Shown here: positions 10,379-20,870 of the stretch, piece after piece
How the letters are laid out: the number at the start of each line of letters is the position of its first letter
Numbering within the stretch: the first letter of the stretch is position 1
Source of the DNA: Tetraselmis striata
Taxonomy: Eukaryota > Chlorophyta > Chlorodendrophyceae > Chlorodendrales > Chlorodendraceae
Direction: 5' to 3'
Assembly (NCBI GenBank): GCA_006384855.1
Contig: VCJN01001724.1
Location: 1 to 64,000 of the forward strand
Length of the DNA stretch: 64,000 nucleotides
Position numbers and translations under genes: made by a program
The notes under the pieces: generated by a model
Database searches by the model: none
Seen by the model: only the letters and a program-made list of their open reading frames with translations
What the model was told of the DNA's origin: nothing

Positions 10379-12776
10379 AATTTTCGAAAAAACGGAGCCG
10401 CTGTGGTCCGACAATAGCGGTACATGTGCACCAATAGGCGGGTTGGCGGTTGTATGGGATCGACACGCCCCGCCCAACCAACCCACCAATCTGTGTTCGG
10501 TCCCCGCTCCGCCGCACGCCGATTTAGATACGTCCGACTATTCATATGACCCGCTGACTGGGGGCTAGGGCTGCACGGCTGATTTGGGGCGGGGAGAGGC
10601 GGCGCGCGGTGGAAGCGAGTTGGTCGTGGCGGAGAGGAGTCGTGTCAAAGGTGAAGCACGGTGAACTATGTCGCTATTTCTTCCGCGGGGGAACCACTTC
10701 TCCGGCGGAAGAAATGGGCCCCGCCCCGCCGCGTATTTCTCTCGATCTGGCGGCCTTATTTCTCCCGCTTGAGAAGTAGCGCTTTCTGGCCATTTCTCCG
10801 CTATTCGAACATGTGTAGAATCAGCACCCGTACTACGGCGGAAGTACCGGTATTTTTCCTTATTTCGTCTCCGCTATTCAAACATGACGGGCTTGAGTAA
10901 GCGAAGAGGTTTTCATTGTTATTATTGCCAGCCCTATCCCGGGGGCGAGAAAAAAGCACGACGAGGCTGGGATTATCTATAATACGTCCGATCTCGCTAC
11001 AAACGTAATTTAATAAGAAGGTTGATTATTTGTTGGGAGAAGCAGTAGTTTACGTTGAAACCGCCACAAGAACCTGCAAGAACAGGTGGTATCTCATTTC
11101 TGGATGTAATGTAGTACTTTAAGACCTATGTTAGGCCCTTGCTAATATACATACTACCTTAGGTACATTCTAGGGTTGCGCGTCGGTAAGTATAAATTGC
11201 ACTGCAGCCTTCAGTGACTGAAGCCTGCATGTAAGCTACAGCACCGCAGCCTGCATTAGGGCTGAAAATGGGCGTTGCAACGCAGTAACTCAAACGTAGG
11301 CAAATCGCCGAGGATAAGTAATGTTGTCAATGAGAGGGAGGGGCACTTGATATTATACGTATTGCTATTGTTCCAGCCGCGTCGCATGCCACACACACGC
11401 ACCATATATTTATATCCCGTCGTCATCGGAGGCCACATCCCAAGTACGGACCACCCAAAACCCCGCCACCACCTACCCCCACGCCTTCGCGTCGCAGGGA
11501 TATGCCCCGAGGCAAGAGGCGAGCGGCGTCGGCTCCTCCAGGCTGCGAGGACAGCAACCATGCTCGGAACGATAGCAACAAGCCGGATGCCAACAACGGC
11601 GGTGCCGCCAACGCCATGCCGGACGCTAGCGGCACCCCACCACCAGTGGCCCCATCACCGGCCGCGTCGCCGCAGCGGGAGCCGCCGCCGCTACCGTGAC
11701 AGCCCAGGAGATGCCTCAAAATGGAGGCACGATAGTCATTAATCAGCGACGACGGCATATGTAATATTACAGTATTACTATCTGAGGTCGGTGCGGGCTA
11801 CAGCTTCATCGGTATTCGACATTATCGAAGAACAGCAAACATATACCTTAGACCTAACTCCCAACATACTCAAATCACACACTTTTCGGTTATGCCGTAG
11901 GTAACGGCGCCCGTTTCAACACCCGCTGGATAAGCAAAGTGTACGCCGACGTCTGCGCAGTTGCGTAACTCGCAGCGTCATCAACGGCGAGGTCGCCGCC
12001 GGGAAGCTAGTTCCTGGGTCGCCCCCCGTACCGTTCTGCAAGCTCTGCTAATGTTGATGCATGTCGTGTCGGCACAACACCACCCGAACTAACCCTTCAT
12101 ATGACTTGCGAGGCACGCCGGTGTGTACGCTATGCGTATGAGAGGGCGTCATCAGCAGAGAAGACATTCCACCGGAGAAACTCGTCCGTGTAGGCCCATG
12201 CAGCGCGCTCGTGCACGGCACGACGGTACATGGTTATTATTGGTGTGCGCCCTGCGCGGCGCGGCGCGGCGGTGAATGCTGGCTTGAAATTATACATTAC
12301 GAATCGACAGGAAAAGCTGTTCTACAGATGTGCGAAAATATATATCCATCGCATCCGTCATGCATGCCAAAGCAATGGCCCACATCCCGATCAACTGCCT
12401 ACTCTAGTAGTCGCTACGCGTTCCACAGCCAAGTGGCGAGGGATGAAAAAGCCGGATGAGCTGAGCCGGATCTTGCGGACCCCCTAACTATTTGTAGTGG
12501 GATAGCTGCGGTTCCAACGACCCCCGTGGCCCCCTACACCCTGACCTAGCGTCGATCGCTTGATCTTTCTCTTCCGTCGCTCCTGCGGTTGTTGCCCGTT
12601 GCAACGCTTCCTCGGCTGACTCAGCTTACGGAGCTTACGGTAGGCGTGGAGTAATTAGTTTTAAAATTATTCAAAACGACGCATGCTAAGAGGAGAGCGC
12701 GCGACGCGCTCGGCGGCTCCGCGCCTTCCAAAAACACAATGGTTCCGCCACAGGTCCGAAGTCGGCGAAATAAACC
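10379..12776. other. Intergenic region, no gene recognised
   Basis: AT-richer sequence with short reading frames only. At 10790-10890 the block CGCTATTCxAACATG occurs twice. A CTGCAG-rich patch at about 11200-11262 resembles the subterminal repeats of the hAT elements at 41607 and 53573 and may be a remnant. A 65-codon frame at 11502-11699 (Ala/Pro-rich) has no recognisable domain. Confidence 0.5.
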
Positions 12777-13936
12777 GTGGGTAAGAACTCCCCTGAGGTG
12801 GCCACTGCACCGATGATGCGGGAATTGGATATTCCGCCCATAAAGGCTACGGCCGCTGCGGCACGAGCTCGGGCGTTCCTTAAAGCATCCGACTTGAATA
12901 CATGTAAAACCCATTTAGTAGATCAGCCAAGTTGGGCGCGCCCTAACACGTCGTGGACGTCGGGGATTGTGCGGTGGTTAGATCTACCAGCTAGGGCGAA
13001 CGTAGGGCTAGTTGAGGGGACGCACCTTCCACTTGAGTGGAGGTCACTAGCCGCGCGCAGTGCCGCTAAAATAGTAAAGGCATCGGTGTGGGCGCGTTAC
13101 GAATCGCCGGCATCGTTAGCACGCACTAAAACCTGGGGCATATACCTGGTCCATGCGTCTTATGCGTCAAACCCGTTGCCACAGCACGGTGTGGGTGTGC
13201 CCGCGGGGGTTGTGACCGGCCTGCACATTATGATACAATTACGCACCCGATCGAGTATTTCCCACTGCCCGCCGATTGGCCCGGATTCATGCCATGCCAG
13301 AGCGGTTCCTGGAACACTGGGCGGCCTGCATGTGGCGGAGGTGAATCTGAGACTATCGAACTTATGTTGGTGGAGTGCCCGCGGTGGGGGTATCACCGTC
13401 ATAATTTTGGGTTGTTAGTTCCTGAGTTCATGGATTTAATCAGTAGTCAGGTTATTGCGTCTACACCTGAGGACTAACTGCCTTTATTTTGGGCGGGGTC
13501 CGCCCCCCTCCCTTCACGGCGCCCTACTGGATTTTACTAATGGGAATGGGAATGTTTCTCAACTATGGCGTCGGGCCCTCCCTCACATTGCCTTCTTTGT
13601 TGCACATGTATCGCACTCCCGAAATGCTTTGCTCCGCGGATTGGGGCTTGCCCCAACTCGCATTACTCGAATGGGCCGATGCCCAAACGGGTAGGGCGGA
13701 CCTTTCGTGGTCAGTGCCGGGTATTTTCTTGGCAGTGTTTTAGACGGTGATCCAACAGTGTTGGAAATTCCGTAATTAGCCTTCAATTAGTCTTGCAGAA
13801 TGCTTCGGCAATTTGCTTGATGACTGAAACGGAACGTCGCCTACCTTTCAGTAGCCAGATTGCTGCCCAAGCGGCCGTCGTAGAGACGCTGCAAGGGTTT
13901 CACTGGTGCCAGTCCTGTCCCGGGGGCGGGAAAAAT
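12777..13936 (+). mobile_element. LINE-B 3' portion
   Basis: The C-terminal end of a non-LTR polyprotein is spread over shifting frames. First comes LDIPPIKATAAAARARAFLK. Next is a zinc-knuckle-like segment around 13290-13400 with CGGGESETIELMLVECPRW, the C/ET/CP pattern typical of LINE C-termini. Then LWRRALPHIAFFVAHVSHSR (about 13560-13620). A ~180-bp 3' UTR follows and ends GGGGGCGGGAAAAA near 13936. The same 3' portion recurs at 18515-19080 (minus), 52432-52818 (plus) and, tail only, at 61865-62085. No RT motif is present, so this is a 5'-truncated or older fragment. Confidence 0.65.
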
Positions 13937-14191
13937 ACTCAGCCGCGGTAATCACGTGCTCATGATCATGACTGGGCGCCGGGTTGCTGCGCCCCCCCGA
14001 GCCGGTTGTCTCCCGATTTATCGGGCCGCGAGCAGCAGGCAGCAAATTGGTAGCACATTCGCCCGCCTGCTTGTTTTATTCCCGCCAGCCCAGGCAGGGA
14101 ACGCATAGTGGGTCTGTCCCATAGTGTAACCCTGAGCGAGTGACGCATCAGACTCGTAGCTGCACCTCTCCCCTCCCCCGCGCCCGTCTAG

Positions 14192-14683
14192 ATGGCGTCC
14201 AACGAGTCACCCAAGCCTCAGCCGTCAGGATCGGCTGCCGCTTCGGGAGCTGCCGGCAGCGTGGGCTGCCCGCCTCACGTCCTGGATGCCATCTACGGCA
14301 CCAGCACCGCCAAGAAGAAGGAGGCGTATGAGGCCAGCCTGAAGAATTGGTGGACAGAGTACGCGGACAGGAAAAACGACGAGGAGGACGAACACGTTGC
14401 CGACACGTATGTGCGCCAGAAACCCCGCGCTCGTGTGCGCTGCACTGCTGACGCAAGCGATCTCTGGAATTTTGGCGTTTTTATTGTCGGGGTTGTATTG
14501 TTGCACGTCCTCACAACCCAGTTGACGTCTACAATCTCTGGCAGGAACTATCACTCCCCCGCAGGGGTTGGGCTTACAATCACTTGCCACATGTGCCGCG
14601 CTGCCCACAGGCTGCTGTATGACAAGAACCACTTGCCCCGTACTGCGCTGGCACCGGAGTGCGTTAATCAGCAGCCAAAGTGA
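14192..14683 (+). CDS. Small unknown protein, probable two-exon gene
   Basis: I do not recognise the family. The frame opens with MASNESPKPQPSGSAAASGA, followed by a helical charged stretch (STAKKKEAYEASLKNWWTEY) and an acidic DEEDEHVAD segment. It reads straight to a stop at 14683 (163 residues), but a good donor (GTATGT at 14407) and acceptor (CCCACAG ending 14610) define a 204-bp intron that keeps frame. Splicing gives about 95 residues ending ECVNQQPK. The unspliced form would add a hydrophobic membrane-like segment (FGVFIVGVVLLHVL) and several Cys. The spliced form looks more like a compact soluble protein and is preferred. The gene is convergent with THUMPD1. A LINE-B end stops about 250 bp upstream, so its promoter must be short or lie in that spacer. 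Confidence 0.5.
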   Translation: MASNESPKPQPSGSAAASGAAGSVGCPPHVLDAIYGTSTAKKKEAYEASLKNWWTEYADRKNDEEDEHVADTYVRQKPRARVRCTADASDLWNFGVFIVGVVLLHVLTTQLTSTISGRNYHSPAGVGLTITCHMCRAAHRLLYDKNHLPRTALAPECVNQQPK

Positions 14684-15602
14684 TGCCCTCGTATGCATTC
14701 GGCGAAGGGATGCTTGGCGTAGGACGCGCCGGCTGTCCCACGCACTGAAGCAACGGCAGGGCGATGACCAGAGGCTGCTGGCCACCTTATCGTCACCGTA
14801 GCATTCACCGCGATAAAACACCCCGTATTATTGCGGCACTACGTCTGCAAGTTGTATGTCTACCACGCAAGGGCATGGAATAGCCACTGCTTGCTGAAAC
14901 TCGTAGAGTGGGAGCCAGCAGTGCTAGATACTTGCGAAGTAGAAGAAAGGGGTGGGTGGGGAGGTATCCCTGCCTACTGCAGTGCGTAATGTTGCTGCTC
15001 CGGAGGGGCATGGTGCCAGTGTAGAACCCTAGCGTGCAGCGCAAGCGCGGGCTACCCTCCACTCTGTAAGTAGCATTGTACCTTCTCCTTGCATTGGACT
15101 GCTGGAACTAAGGGGGGGGGGGGGGGGGGGGCAATAACAGCGGTCATGGCAATTGCCAGTGATCCGATCGCAACCCATGCATCCTCAGCACATTTGAGCC
15201 ATTCCGGAATTCGCCCGCATGACTGGCCTTCAAGCAACTCTGAAAGCCCCAATCACTGTAATCTGTGACATTGGTGTTAAGTAGCAGGAGCAACCCCGGT
15301 TGCCAGCCTCAGAGAACGCTGCCAATTCAAAACATGGCTGCCAACGCCAAACATCCCTCCCCCAGTACTACGACAGCAACAGGAGCTTCTCAACCAAACC
15401 CAGTGCAGCCCCTATTGCAACCCCATGCCAGACCACAGCAAGACAGGGTACTTTGTCCAGAGACATGGTTGGCAATGCCAAGTGCAGGGGATAACATGGT
15501 CCGCCAGCGCCAGGCAGTGCCCACCGCTGGGCGCATGCCCACGGCAACTACACCTGCGCTAGACCCAGGGGCAGCTATAAGATTATGCACCCAGCTCCCC
15601 CT
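14684..15602. other. Convergent intergenic region with a ~20-base G run
   Basis: This separates the 3' ends of two convergent genes. It holds a G tract at 15112-15131 and unremarkable sequence otherwise. No supported coding region on either strand. Confidence 0.5.
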
Positions 15603-18029
15603 CTAGCCCTCAGCCCCATCGGGCTTCTCCTCTGCTTTCACAGCTGCTTCGGGCTGGGTTTTCACTGCAGTGCCTCCTTCTGCCGCCTGGGAAAGCCACC
15701 ACAGGAGCCTGCTCAGGCGCCGCCATGGCCACGCACCATTGGCCAAGGCATCCGGAATCGGACAGAGGCCACGCAGGTGCCCGCCGCCGGCCTCTCACCT
15801 TGCCCTCCCCCGTTGCGGCGCCTTTACCCTTCTCCTCTGCTTTCACAGCTGCTTCGGGCTGGGTTTTCACTGCAATGCCTCCTTTTGCCGCCTGGGAAAG
15901 CCACCACAGGAGCCTGCTCAGGCGCCGCCATGGCCAAGCACCATCGGCCAAGGCATCCGGAATCAGACAGAGGCCACGCAGGTGCCCGCCGCCGGCCTCT
16001 CACCTTGCCCTCCCCCGTTGCGGCATCCTTACCCTTCTCCTCTGGCGCTGTCAGCGACCGGATGTTGAACTTCAGGTGCTTCTGGTATGTGGACACGATG
16101 CTCACCGCGCACGTGCCCTGTGGGGCAGCGGCCATGACACGCGCATGCAGTGAGCAACACCGCCCGCAGCGCTGCCTTCCTCACGGTTCTGCATCTATGC
16201 AACACATGCAGTACGTGTTCGCCTCCCATATCCATCCGATGCGAGCGCCGCTCCTCTCATGCAGTGACATGTTGGCGACATGCAGCCAACCCAAAAGTGG
16301 GGGAGGGCAGTGCGCCCGCTGCCCTCGCTCTGCATGCTCCCGTCTGGACCTTGCTGCTTGTTCTCTCAGAATGAGGACATGCCCGCCCCTGGCGCTGCTA
16401 GCGATGGGAAGAAAGGGCGGCAAGATAAGCAGACATGCATACCTTGACGACCTCCACCAGCACCGTCTTGTCTGGGTTGGTCAGGTCCACCGTGTGCGGC
16501 GGCTACCAACAACAGCACACATGCCGTGCGTCAGTGGCCGCACACTCCGCGGGTCTTCACAATTGCCCGAGCACAACCGCACTCACAGAGACGCAGGGAG
16601 GCCACCTCGCCGCGCTCACCATGCCGATGTTCTCCACTATGGTGTCAATGACCTCCATTCGCTTCAGTGGCTCGCCCGCCGTCGCACGCGCTTCATAGGA
16701 GACTGCAAACTGCCAGTGACGCACCGTGCCAGCACACGAGTCAGCGCTGAACCGTCCCTCCCATTGTCTGCACTAGACACTTCTTGGGTTTCCCGGCGCA
16801 CCTTTTGAGGCTTGTCCGCAGGGAAGGCCGCCGCGCACATCTCTTTCGTGAAGGACTTAATGGCGGGCAGCTTGGCCGGGCAGGAGCCTTCCACAGGGAT
16901 GAGCCGGATGCAGAACCTGCCGGTCAAGGAGGGGGTTGGGCGTGGCTGTGAGCGCTCTGGACTCCGGGACATATTGTGGCGCACACCTACAGTGCCACAG
17001 CCTGCCAGCGCGCGGCCAAGAGGTGGTGGCGGGGGGGGAGGGGGGGGGGGGTGCTCACCGGGACTTCAACTGCTTTGTCTTCAAGAGGTCCTCCATTATG
17101 TGCTGTATCAACTCCACCGGGCCCATCTCCCCTGATAGATGTTGGCACGGGGACACGGGCGATCAGCCTTGCATGGGCAATGCAGTGAGAGGAGTGGAGC
17201 ACAGGAGGGCCGCAGAGGAGGGGGGGGGGGGGGGGGGGGCACCTTCTGCCTGCCTCATCTTGACAAATATCACGCCATGAATCTTCAGCTGCATCCAGAA
17301 GAAGCGCTGGGCGCTGGGCTGCTTCAGCTCCTCCAGTTCAGCCTGTAGAGCGCTGGTGACGTCCTCGCTCGCGGCACCCCCAGCGGGCTCCTCAGATGGG
17401 TGCAGCTTCTCCCAGTACTGCGGCCCCATTCGTACACCAGCCATACACATCACCACAAGCCAAAAAAAAACATTCACCATTTTACCCACCAACCCTCGAC
17501 GCATGTTTAGGGGGGGGGTTAGCCTTCGCCTGGGCGCTGCTGGAAAGCTGGCTTGCTGGAGAGGAATACGTAGGAGGGTGGATGGGTGCCCACAGAAGGA
17601 GGAGGTGGCGGAGGACGAAGGGCAGGACGTTGGGCGCGTTGATGTAGGCTGCAGCCCTACCTCGTTCAGGATGCTCACGACCTCCTGCCCCGCGGTCCTC
17701 TCCTTGCCACCATCGCAAGTCACGAAGATCCCCTTTCCCCCCCGGGGAATACCGCCGTCGTTGTTCTTCGCCTACGCCGCACACAACGCCCCGTAGATTT
17801 TCAGCAGATCGCAAGAAAAGCGAAGGTGAGGGTTGCAGCCAACAGTTGCATCGCTCTCCAGGACGCCGGACTCCACACAGTAACGTGGTTTTCCACCGCA
17901 GCCAGGTTCCGTGCGTCAGACTGACCGCGCCGCGCACAGGGCACTCACGCTGTTTCCTTTCTGCATATACTTCTGCTTTTTGTGGTAGTTGCCGGACCCG
18001 CCGCCGGCGGACCGCTTGTCGCCGCCCAT
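15603..18029 (-). CDS. THUMPD1: THUMP-domain tRNA acetylation adaptor (THUMPD1/Tan1), 10 exons
   Basis: THUMPD1/Tan1 partners the NAT10/Kre33 acetyltransferase to make ac4C12 in tRNA-Ser and tRNA-Leu. Exons on the minus strand: 18029-17949, 17771-17661, 17417-17243, 17131-17059, 16916-16802, 16709-16620, 16502-16443, 16117-16004, 15891-15799, 15686-15603. All have GT donors, AG acceptors and compatible phases, giving about 331 residues. Family signatures are GIFVTCDGGKERTAGQEVV (N-terminal Tan1 motif), HGVIFVKM, then the THUMP core with GPVELIQHIMEDLL, RFCIRLIPVEGSC, FAVSYEARA, MEVIDTIVENIG, PHTVDLTNPDKTVLVEVV and CAVSIVSTYQKHLKFNIRSL. The last two exons encode a Lys/Glu/Ala-rich tail and are near-identical duplicates. 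Introns 3 and 4 have C runs directly after the donor. Confidence 0.9.
15624..16033 (-). repeat. Tandem 205-bp exon-intron duplication in THUMPD1
   Basis: Two units (15624-15828 and 15829-16033) with a 205-bp period are nearly identical, and a third partial start follows at 16034. Each unit holds the intron before, and most of, one C-terminal exon. The two resulting exons encode AAKGGIAVKTQPEAAVKAEE and AAEGGTAVKTQPEAAVKAEE. Splice sites are intact in both copies. Confidence 0.9.
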
Positions 18030-18514
18030 CACGAAGGGTCCAAGTCGGGGGCTCGACAGCAACGCCGCGGTTCACCGACACCGCTGACCGCTGCGGCTGA
18101 CACAGAGGATGTCGTGGGCGAATTGATACTCTGGCCAGCGATATAACGGCAGTTGCAGTGCTGTGAAACTGCCAGAGGCCTTGCGAGTATAGCCTTGGTG
18201 TGAACTGCAAGGAGTGGCGGGGTACAGGTCAGGAGCAACGATGCGTTGCTCGTGAGCAATACTCGGCGGAACGGGCGGTGCGGCGGCGGCTGCTTGCTGA
18301 CGACGCCCATCATATCATCGTCAGCCGCGAGGGAAACGACGACATCATCGGCGACAGCAGCGGCAGGTGCGTGTGGTTGGCGCCGCCGGCGTGAAACTCG
18401 TTTTATATTGTGCATTACGCCGTAAATTGATCGTGGAGTCCGCGGTATGAAAACTACGGGCGGTTCCCCGAAGCGGATTTGTAGGCGGGGTTTTTTCAGC
18501 AGGCTCAATTGTTT
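18030..18514. other. Upstream region of THUMPD1
   Basis: This 485-bp stretch between the THUMPD1 ATG and the LINE-B end should contain the promoter. No TATA-like box or other element could be assigned with confidence. GC-rich near the gene, AT-richer near 18400. Confidence 0.35.
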
Positions 18515-19080
18515 TCCCGCCCCCGGGACAGGACTGGCACCAGTGAAACCCTTGCAGCGTCTCTACAACGGTCGTTTAGGCAGCAATCCGGTCACGGAAA
18601 GCCCTGGGTAGGCGACACTCCGTTATAGTCATTAAGCAAAATGATGCCGAAGCATTCTGCGATACTAATTGAAGGTCAGTGACGGAATTTCCAACACTGT
18701 TGGATCACCGTCTAAAACACTGCCATAAAAAATACCCGGCACTGACCACGAAAGGTCCGCCCTACCCGTTTGGGCGTCGGCCCATTCGAGTAATGCGAGT
18801 TGGGGCAAGCCCCAACCCGTGGAGCAAAGCATTTCGGGAGTGCGATACATGTGCAACAAAAAAGGCAATGTGAGGGAGGGCCCGACGCCATAGCTGGAAA
18901 AATTTCCCATTCCCAGTAAAATCCAGGGCGCCGTGAAGGGAGGGGGGGACCCCGCCCAAAATAAAGCCAGTTTAAAAGTCCTCAGGTGTTGATGCAATAA
19001 CCTGACTACGACTAATAAAATCCCTGAACTCCGGAAGTAACAACCCAAAATTATGACTCAAGCAGGCTCATACCAGGTGA
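18515..19080 (-). mobile_element. LINE-B 3' portion (minus strand)
   Basis: Reverse-complement match to 13480-13936. It includes the coding end (MYRTPEMLCSTGWGLPQLAL frame, about 18770-18870), the stop, and the 3' UTR with CAACAGTGTTGGAAATTCCG and GTCGTAGAGACGCTGCAAGG. The 3' end is at about 18515, next to the THUMPD1 upstream region. 5'-truncated at about 19080. Confidence 0.7.
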
Positions 19081-19143
19081 GGGCAGGTACTCGATGACCT
19101 AATCTGTGGTCACGGCTTGTGACTACCGGTACCCCGGTACCCG

Positions 19144-19870
19144 TGGTATGAACTAAACTAGTTTTTAGGGGGTTTCATCCTCCTTTCCTACGGGTAGCTA
19201 ACCGCTTTCATAGCTGCATGCGCCGCTGGAGCGGAACGGGTTACTAGTGCCGTCGCCGCGCGTCGCAGCACGTGGAGACATAAAAGCAGCCGTAAATACA
19301 AGCCGAGCCTTCCATATCCAATTTTCGCTATGTTACACACAGCGCGATTAACTGTCTCGTAACCTGTTGCGGGCAAGGTCACGTTTGAAGACCGCACCGG
19401 CCCACCACCACTCCGAGTGTGATATTCTCGTCCGTACGCCAGTGCGTTACTTACCATGGCACATGGAGAAGACCTCGTCGTCGAGCCGACGCTAGAGCCG
19501 CTTCAAGCGGACATACATGCCCAGTCTGCGTCGTTGCTGCTGGAGCTTGGCTCGTCACTGGCACATTTGACGGCTCACAAGCGCGATGTCGATGGAGATG
19601 GGGTACATGACTCTGGCTCAGGGAGCGCGATGCGGGGCAGCCGACATGCAGCGGGGGACGAGCCACATTACGCCCCGACTTGCTAGCGCCAGCCCAGCTG
19701 CCCAAAGCGGCCATGTTGGTTCAAAATCCGCGAATGACAAGGACGACTACATCGCGGCGCAAGAGCTAATGCTAATAGCGGAGGGAGATTGCACCACCCC
19801 CAACCACCTCGCGATGGGCAATGGTAACCCGTATATGACCCGTGCCCGGCTGGGTAGATAGGTAGGTGCG
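19144..19870 (+). mobile_element. Tyrosine-recombinase element YR4, 5' part only
   Basis: The terminal repeat (19144-19345) and leader are followed by an ATG at 19456 (MAHGEDLVVEPTLEPLQAD), matching the YR1 N-terminus (PVAEPTLESLNADMRAQSSL). Homology to YR1 stops near 19870, where a GC-rich tandem repeat starts, so the recombinase domain is missing. It is read on the plus strand, opposite to YR1 and YR2. Confidence 0.7.
19456..19686 (+). pseudogene. N-terminal fragment of YR4 recombinase gene
   Basis: The frame encodes the acidic N-terminal region shared with YR1, including ELGSSLAHLTAHKRDVDGDG against YR1 ELATAVAQLTARDRVVDGEG. It stops at 19686; the homology continues in another frame (HVGSKSANDKDDYIAAQELM, against YR1 RVGAKSASAEDDYLAVPELL) to about 19790. 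No catalytic domain. Confidence 0.65.
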
Positions 19871-20058
19871 GCAGGGCGCTGAGCGGGGTATAGCCGGTTG
19901 AGGCGGGTACTCGGATCGTTAACGACCGAAGAGCCCTACGGGGGTGGCCTATATGACCCGTGCCCGGCTGGGTGCGGCTGGGAGCTGAGCGGGCGCGTGG
20001 CCAGTTGCGGCGGATCCTCGGATCGTGCGACGACCGGGGAGACCTACGGGGGGCTAAA
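19828..20058. repeat. Two-copy ~118-bp tandem repeat
   Basis: Both units carry TATATGACCCGTGCCCGGCT, then a GCTGAGCGGG block, ACTCGGATCGT or CCTCGGATCGT, an ACGACCG block and CCTACGGGGG. Identity is imperfect. It starts inside or at the end of YR4. Confidence 0.7.
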
Positions 20059-20177
20059 CAAATTAAACTTGTAGTCCCGGTAGCGCGTGATGGCGCCGCA
20101 TGGCGGCAGCCCCGCGACCGACATGTAGAAGATCTGGCGTACCGCCCCCCCCCCCCCCCCCCGCATCTCCCCCACCC

Positions 20178-20248
20178 GTATGTGTTCCACCTATGAATCA
20201 CTCGAATCCCAGCTTAGTACAAAGCAGCGGGCTGTTCGGCGGCGCCCT
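20178..20248 (+). repeat. Direct repeat R, left copy
   Basis: GTATGTGTTCCACCTATGAA to GTTCGGCGGCGCCCT recurs at 23371-23436 in the same orientation, each time preceded by a C run. The pair brackets a 3.2-kb segment. It may be the end of an unrecognised element or a 5' LINE region. Confidence 0.6.
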
Positions 20249-20825
20249 GCGGCAGACCCTCTCGGAACTCCCGCGAAACTCCCAGCCGCCCTGTGAGAAC
20301 GGGCGAGGACGGCGAGCGCGAGGAGATGGGAGCCCGGCACTTCAAGGCGGGCGCGGGCGTTCGGGGGCGGGGAGGCCGGGCATGGCAACGACTCATTCAT
20401 GGGCGAAGAGACAGGAGCTGGAGTGCCCTGCGGGAGTCGTTGGCATGTTGCGGGAGGAGTCAGCCGGCGGCTAGCTCGGCACGGCCATGGACGAGCGGCT
20501 ACTACGACGAGGTGCGATGCAGAGGCGAGCGGGCGAGCATGATCTGCCTATACCCACCACGAAGCGGCGACACGCGGACCGCGGGGGGGTAGGGGGGGGG
20601 GGGGGGGCTCTCCCTCCAGTCCCCCTTGGACTACCGCTAGAGCCCAGGCGGGCGAGATGGAGGCAGCAGCGGCGGACCGCGGCCGAGATCAACGGACCGC
20701 CACAGCCGGCGCGGTGGGGCGATCAACGCCGCGACCTGCATGATGTTTTCAGCGATGGCGGCAGATGGAGCCAAGACGCAGCACGACAATAAAAAAATTG
20801 CGTGGTACCCATGCATTACTAATGT

Positions 20826-20870
20826 ACCTGATATCGCCTTCTGCTGCTAGCTAGCTCATGTAATTGATTA
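20826..20870. repeat. Partial copy of the 2515-2662 MITE arm
   Basis: CCTGATATCGCCTTCTGCTG and CTAGCTCATGTAATTGA match the inner arm and loop of the hairpin element at 2515-2662. The patch is flanked by two copies of ACTAATGTACCT. Confidence 0.5.

Noticed and set aside
15585-16808. 407-codon plus-strand open frame
   Set aside because: It is antisense to THUMPD1 exons 5 to 10, whose splice sites, phases and conserved motifs are consistent on the minus strand. The frame has no domain and spans the 205-bp duplication.
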